Positions 39,887 to 43,576 of a DNA stretch of 43,576 bases are shown here, piece by piece; positions within the stretch are counted from its first letter, which is position 1, and the number at the start of each line of letters is the position of its first letter. Source of the stretch: Deltaproteobacteria bacterium. Its GTDB lineage: Bacteria; Desulfobacterota; Deferrisomatia; Deferrisomatales; BM512. The notes beneath the pieces were generated by a model, which had not been told where the DNA came from, searched no databases, and saw nothing but the letters and a program-made list of their open reading frames with translations. The DNA lies in the NCBI GenBank assembly GCA_002869005.1, contig PKTU01000089.1:1-43576 (forward strand), read 5' to 3'. The position numbers and the translations under genes are program-made.

Positions 39887-41200
39887 CTAGAACGCGCCCG
39901 GGTAAAATATCTTCGGGAGAAAGAGTACAACGTCGGGCCAGTAGGTGAGGGCCGCCAAAATGGCTAGCTGTATAAAGATAAAGGGCGCAACGGCCTTGGT
40001 AACGTATATGAGGTCCCTGTCGGCTACCGCCCCCGTAATGTATAGGCTGACCCCCATAGGCGGCGTCACGTACCCTATACCTAGGTTTATGGTCATGAGG
40101 AGGCCGAAGTGCAGGGTGTTGATCTCAAATTGGTAGAGCATCGGCAAAAAGACCGGGGTAAGGATCATCGTCGCGCTGATGATGTCCATGAACATACCGA
40201 CGATCAAAAGGAATACGTTCATTACGAGCAGGAACATCACCTTTGAGCTTATGGAAGCGGTAACAGCTTCCGTTAGCATCTCCGGGATGCGCTCAACGGT
40301 AAGGTACTTGCCGAAGACCGTCGCTCCGGCGACGATTATAAGCAGCGTCGCCGAGGTAACTGCCGAGGATACGATGACCTTTTTAGCCTGCCTGAAGCTC
40401 ATATCCTTATGAATGAAAATTTCTACTATGAACGCGTAGACACACGCAATAACCGCCGCCTCATTCGCGGTAAATACGCCGGAGAAGATTCCGCCGAAGA
40501 TAAGGAGCGGCAAGAGCAACGCCCACATGCCCTCCCTCATTATTTTTAAAAATTCGCCGACGGGGATCACCTTCTGCATCTTCATCCCGTCGCGCTTGCA
40601 GACAACGTAGGTATAGATGCAAAAGCTGAGGATGATGAGGACGCCGGGCACGAAACCCGTCATGAATAGCGCCTCAAGCGAATCGTTACTAATCATCGCA
40701 TAGAGGATCATCGAGATGGAGGGTGGGATTACGACTCCGAGAATCGGAGAGGTGGTCATAACGCCCACCGCGTACTTTTCGTTGTAACCCTCGGCTACGA
40801 GGGCCGGGATCATGAAGCTGCCTATTGCAACCACAGTAGCGACGGTGGAGCCTGAGATGGCGCCGAAGAGTCCGCATGCGAGGATACCGGCCATGCCGAG
40901 GCCGCCGGGAAAGAAGCCGACGACCGCTTTGGCTACCTTGATCAGCTTGGAGACTATGCTTCCAGAGGTCATGATGTTCCCGCAAAGTATAAAGAACAGC
41001 ACAACGACGAGGGGAAACTTGTCCATACTCTTATAAAAAGCGTCGACTAGCTGCAAAGCCTGCACGTCAAAGGCGAGCATCGAGTTGGAGAGAAAAACCA
41101 GCCCGATGACACCGGTGGCGAAGAGCGCCAGATAGACGGGCACCGTAAGGGCCAGCATAAGGAGGAGAAGCCCAAGGGCAACGAATATTGAGGTATCCAT
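39887..41200 (-). CDS. dctM: TRAP transporter large permease subunit (DctM)
   Basis: This 437-residue membrane protein has about 12 hydrophobic segments. Family landmarks include G-x-x-G-x-x-F-L-S-N-S near the start, G-A-I-S-G-S-T-V-A-T near residue 113, V-I-P-P-S-I-S-M-I near 157 and G-Y-V-T-P-P-M-G-V near 377. It is the Na+-driven transport subunit. GGGAGGC upstream of the ATG overlaps the dctQ stop. The substrate is not readable from sequence. The stop is TAG. Confidence 0.95.
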   Translation of the reverse strand: MDTSIFVALGLLLLMLALTVPVYLALFATGVIGLVFLSNSMLAFDVQALQLVDAFYKSMDKFPLVVVLFFILCGNIMTSGSIVSKLIKVAKAVVGFFPGGLGMAGILACGLFGAISGSTVATVVAIGSFMIPALVAEGYNEKYAVGVMTTSPILGVVIPPSISMILYAMISNDSLEALFMTGFVPGVLIILSFCIYTYVVCKRDGMKMQKVIPVGEFLKIMREGMWALLLPLLIFGGIFSGVFTANEAAVIACVYAFIVEIFIHKDMSFRQAKKVIVSSAVTSATLLIIVAGATVFGKYLTVERIPEMLTEAVTASISSKVMFLLVMNVFLLIVGMFMDIISATMILTPVFLPMLYQFEINTLHFGLLMTINLGIGYVTPPMGVSLYITGAVADRDLIYVTKAVAPFIFIQLAILAALTYWPDVVLFLPKIFYPGAF

Positions 41201-41206
41201 GCGCCG

Positions 41207-41728
41207 TTAGCCTCCCGCTTCCAGATCGTTGACTTTAATGCCGGTTATATCCTCGTAGAAAACTTGAAGCAGCCGGCAAAGCATCCCGATCCCCATGATC
41301 GGAAGGATCGAGTAAAGGCAAACCTGGGGGATCTTGAGAATGATCGTGTTCATGCCCATCTTGTACTGAAAGAGCGCCATCTTCACGCCAAACCAGGTGA
41401 TGAAGAGAGCGAAAACCACCATGGAGATATTGGAGAGCACCTCCAGCGGCTTTTTCCAGCTTTTGATTATATTCGGCAGCGCATCGACTCTTATCAAAGA
41501 GCGCGATTTGACCGCGGCGACGCACCCCACAAAGGTGGAGTAGACGATGACCTCGCGCACGAACTCCTCGGGCCAGGCCAGTGTTGAGGTGATGCCGTAC
41601 CTAGCGCCGAAGCGCATGGCGACGCTCACAAATAACGTAACGAGTGCCCCCGTCACAGTGAGGAAGAGCGTCCATTCCTCAAACAAGGTGATCGCCTTGT
41701 CGAGGTAGTATAAAACTTTGCGAACCAT
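41207..41728 (-). CDS. dctQ: TRAP transporter small permease subunit (DctQ)
   Basis: This 173-residue protein has four hydrophobic segments. The conserved W-P-E-E-F-V-R pattern and a following F-V-G-C-V-A-A-V-K-S-R-S-L-I-R-V-D stretch are typical of DctQ. It pairs with DctM to form the membrane complex. GGGGAT precedes the ATG. A strong hairpin separates it from the upstream dctP gene. Confidence 0.92.
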   Translation of the reverse strand: MVRKVLYYLDKAITLFEEWTLFLTVTGALVTLFVSVAMRFGARYGITSTLAWPEEFVREVIVYSTFVGCVAAVKSRSLIRVDALPNIIKSWKKPLEVLSNISMVVFALFITWFGVKMALFQYKMGMNTIILKIPQVCLYSILPIMGIGMLCRLLQVFYEDITGIKVNDLEAGG

Positions 41729-41751
41729 CGTCTATCCCCGTGCAAAAGTTA

Positions 41752-41779
41752 AACCGGGGGCAATCTCTTGCCCCCGGTT
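41752..41779 (-). terminator. Intra-operon hairpin between dctP and dctQ (attenuating terminator)
   Basis: A perfect 12-bp stem, AACCGGGGGCAA (41752-41763) with TTGCCCCCGGTT (41768-41779), has loop TCTC. On the minus strand it is followed by the moderately U-rich TAACTTTTGC. It probably reduces permease expression relative to the binding protein. Confidence 0.75.
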
Positions 41780-41796
41780 CAATAGTGGCGCTTAAA

Positions 41797-42855
41797 TTAC
41801 ATTGCTTTGTAGTCGAGCGCGTCCTCAACCTTCTTCAGGTAGTCGGCACCGATCTCTTTTTCCCACTCTTTGATGACTGTGGCGCCCTCTTGGCGGAGGG
41901 TAGCCATGTCCGCTTCGGGGAGGGTGAAGAACTGGATGCCGGCCTCTTTAGCCTTGGCGATCTGCTCGTCCTCCTGCTTGCGGGTGAGCTCACGTGTATT
42001 TGCGCACTCCTCCTGGATGACCTTCACGAGGGTCTTCTGGAGATCTGCGGGGAGAGAGTCGAACCAAGCTTTGTTGATCAGATGGATGAAGAGACCCTGC
42101 GCGTAGTTGATCTGCGTAAAGTACTTCGCCACCTCAAACTTCTTGGTGATATTGCAGACCATGGGGGTATGGTCCAGGCCGTCGATAACGCCCTGCTTGA
42201 GCGCTACGGGCACGTCGGGCCAGGGCATGACGACGGGGTTTAGACCCCAGGCGGCATAGAGGCTCTTGTTGACGGGAGCTTCCGCGATGCGGAACTTAAG
42301 GGTCTTTGCGTCGGCGATCGTCTTGACGGGGGAGGTAGTCGCCCAGCCGTAGTTGCCGTAGCCCGTGATGTCGACAGCCATGACGCCCTTGTCCAGCGCG
42401 CCGTCGAGGAAGGGCTGGAAGATCTCCTTGTCGTTAACGAACTTGTCAAGCTTGTCAAAGGAGTTAACAAGGAAGGGCAGGTTGACTACGCCGAGCTTGG
42501 GGCCCAGGTTGGCAGCGGCGACGGAGGAACAGAGCATGCCCTGAACGGAGCCCATCATTAGCTGGTTTAAGACCTCCACCTCACCGCCGAGCTGTGAGAG
42601 GGGATAGTAGTCGAAGTAAATCTGTCCGTTGGTCTCTTCCCAGAGGCGGTCGCGAATCCTGTAGCCAGCGCCGACACCTTCAAGAACCGGGTGTGATACG
42701 TTTGACACCTTCATAACGTATTTGGCCCCGGACGGGTCGAATTTGGGCTTCCAGGCCGCGAGCATCTCGGCGGGGGAGGCCGCGAAGCCCAGAGCCGGTA
42801 CCAGCGCCATCGCCAGCAGGGCAACCAGGATTACAGTCCTTTTAATCTGTTTCAT
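41797..42855 (-). CDS. dctP: TRAP transporter substrate-binding protein (DctP)
   Basis: This 352-residue protein has a signal peptide (M-K-Q-I-K-R-T then a hydrophobic segment ending G-F-A-A) and AGAGGAGC upstream. The DctP fold is visible, with the conserved R-I-A-E-A-P-V segment near residue 190 that holds the Arg binding the substrate carboxylate, and M-P-W-P-D-V-P-V-A-L-K-Q-G-V-I-D-G near 211. It captures a carboxylic acid in the periplasm. It begins 34 bases after an arylpyruvate-type oxidoreductase subunit, so an aromatic or branched keto acid or related acid is a reasonable guess. Confidence 0.94.
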   Translation of the reverse strand: MKQIKRTVILVALLAMALVPALGFAASPAEMLAAWKPKFDPSGAKYVMKVSNVSHPVLEGVGAGYRIRDRLWEETNGQIYFDYYPLSQLGGEVEVLNQLMMGSVQGMLCSSVAAANLGPKLGVVNLPFLVNSFDKLDKFVNDKEIFQPFLDGALDKGVMAVDITGYGNYGWATTSPVKTIADAKTLKFRIAEAPVNKSLYAAWGLNPVVMPWPDVPVALKQGVIDGLDHTPMVCNITKKFEVAKYFTQINYAQGLFIHLINKAWFDSLPADLQKTLVKVIQEECANTRELTRKQEDEQIAKAKEAGIQFFTLPEADMATLRQEGATVIKEWEKEIGADYLKKVEDALDYKAM

Positions 42856-42889
42856 AGCAGTGCTCCTCTTGTTGGGTGTAAAACGGGGT

Positions 42890-43465
42890 TTATATATGCT
42901 TCCTACCCAGCTCGAAGGCTTTAATATTAGTATCGAGCACCTTCGCCGGGATAGACGCCTTTAAAGCCTTTTCCCAAACATCTGTTTTAAAATCAAACAA
43001 GTTCGACATCACTCCTACCAATACCACATTTGCCGCCCTTCGTGTACCGGCTTCTTCAGCATATTTTGCCGCGGGGACACCAATCGTCTTTATCGGCAGA
43101 GCTTTTAGCTGTTCCTCGATATCCGCAGGATACTCGGCAAAACCCGCCGACACGGTGGAGGGGTTTATTCGGTCAAGGGCATAGACCAGGGTTCCTTCGG
43201 GAGCGACGTTGTGCGAGTGGCGAAGCCCCTCCAGCGGCTCGAAACCGACGAGTATGTCGCAGGAGCCGTCGGGCACCAGCGGCGAGTGAACCTTCTCGCC
43301 TATGCGCACGTGGCTTACCACCGAACCGCCGCGCTGGCTCATGCCGTGAACTTCGCTCTGCTTGATGTCGAGGCCCTGTACCAAAGCCGCCTCGGAGAGG
43401 ATTTTGGAGGCGAGGAGCACCCCCTGTCCCCCGACACCGGCGAGCAGGATGTTTATTGTCTTCAT
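42890..43465 (-). CDS. iorB: Indolepyruvate:ferredoxin oxidoreductase beta subunit
   Basis: From ATG 43465 (AAGGAG nine bases upstream) the product is 191 residues, the normal IorB length. It has G-V-G-G-Q-G-V near residue 10 and S-E-V-H-G-M-S-Q-R-G-G-S-V near 37, both diagnostic of the pyruvate/ketoisovalerate oxidoreductase gamma-type domain. With IorA it oxidatively decarboxylates arylpyruvates to aryl-acetyl-CoA with ferredoxin as acceptor. The reading frame is continuous with the ferredoxin-like sequence upstream, with no stop between, so this may be the C-terminal part of an IorA-IorB fusion. Confidence 0.92.
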   Translation of the reverse strand: MKTINILLAGVGGQGVLLASKILSEAALVQGLDIKQSEVHGMSQRGGSVVSHVRIGEKVHSPLVPDGSCDILVGFEPLEGLRHSHNVAPEGTLVYALDRINPSTVSAGFAEYPADIEEQLKALPIKTIGVPAAKYAEEAGTRRAANVVLVGVMSNLFDFKTDVWEKALKASIPAKVLDTNIKAFELGRKHI

Positions 43466-43576
43466 ATCTATATTCTCCTTTAACTTTCCGTTTCTCGCGC
43501 TATTTACGATGGCATCGAACTTACACACCTGGGCGCAAACGGAACAGCCGGTGCAGAAGTTGGGGTCTATCTCGGC
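43466..43576 (-). CDS. iorA: C-terminal ferredoxin domain of indolepyruvate:ferredoxin oxidoreductase alpha subunit (partial, runs off the right edge)
   Basis: The last 111 bases on the minus strand encode P-N-F-C-T-G-C-S-V-C-A-Q-V-C-K-F, a [4Fe-4S] motif like the second ferredoxin cluster at the IorA C-terminus (usually ...V-C-P). Here Lys replaces the usual Pro after the last Cys. There is no stop codon before the iorB ATG in this frame. Either the two subunits are fused or a stop was lost by mutation or error. Confidence 0.7.

Overview
The window (about 43.6 kb, GC-rich) reads as chromosomal DNA of an anaerobic, diderm bacterium, most like Desulfobacterota (the former Deltaproteobacteria). 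This is inferred from gene content, not from a phylogenetic marker. The evidence is outer-membrane proteins (an OMPLA-type phospholipase and OmpA-domain proteins), a Na+-pumping glutaconyl-CoA decarboxylase next to a glutaryl-CoA dehydrogenase-like enzyme, an indolepyruvate:ferredoxin oxidoreductase, a TRAP transporter and a sigma54 activator of the PAS-AAA+-Fis type. I see no tRNA, rRNA, CRISPR array, insertion sequence or phage gene.

Layout. 1-7.5 kb: the 3' part of a giant DUF11/beta-barrel/OmpA surface protein, then an outer-membrane phospholipase A. 7.5-10.9 kb (minus strand): an ArsR-type repressor followed by two secreted thioredoxin-fold proteins, a DUF318/ArsP-type permease, a CcdA-like membrane protein and a mini-thioredoxin, with two matching operator-like palindromes at the promoter. 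11-13.6 kb: an interrupted nitronate monooxygenase-like gene, an MFS transporter and a hotdog thioesterase. 13.6-18.5 kb: a beta-helix lipoprotein, release factor 3 (prfC) and an RlmL-type rRNA methyltransferase. 18.5-22 kb: a DUF3365 haem-sensor membrane protein with a TPR-OmpA protein, and a receiver-DUF4388 protein.

22-32.8 kb is the most distinctive region. An IclR-family regulator is divergent from one long operon: three subunits of a molybdenum hydroxylase (FAD, 2x[2Fe-2S], Mo-pterin), a molybdate/tungstate ABC transporter, a MocA-like nucleotidyltransferase, YqeB, YqeC and XdhC. It ends in a strong terminator. YqeB and YqeC are the accessory proteins that mark selenium-dependent (labile-Se) molybdenum hydroxylases, so enzyme, cofactor import and cofactor maturation lie in one transcription unit. 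Two GTTC-N8-GAAC palindromes and two mirrored promoter-like boxes lie in the divergent intergenic region.

32.8-39 kb (minus strand): a glutaryl-CoA to crotonyl-CoA module (acyl-CoA dehydrogenase plus the alpha, biotin-carrier, beta and small membrane subunits of a Na+-pumping decarboxylase). It has a good sigma54 promoter, a cluster of TGTAG/CTACA palindromes and an adjacent sigma54 activator gene. 39-43.6 kb (minus strand): a tandem-USP protein, TRAP transporter genes dctM, dctQ and dctP, and indolepyruvate:ferredoxin oxidoreductase beta, which is in frame with the C-terminal ferredoxin domain of the upstream alpha subunit.

A striking cross-cutting feature is that four otherwise well-conserved genes each carry exactly one in-frame stop codon with no frameshift (three TAG, one TAA). 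TAG also terminates at least six other genes here, so global reassignment of UAG is unlikely. Recent nonsense mutation, consensus error or programmed readthrough remain open.
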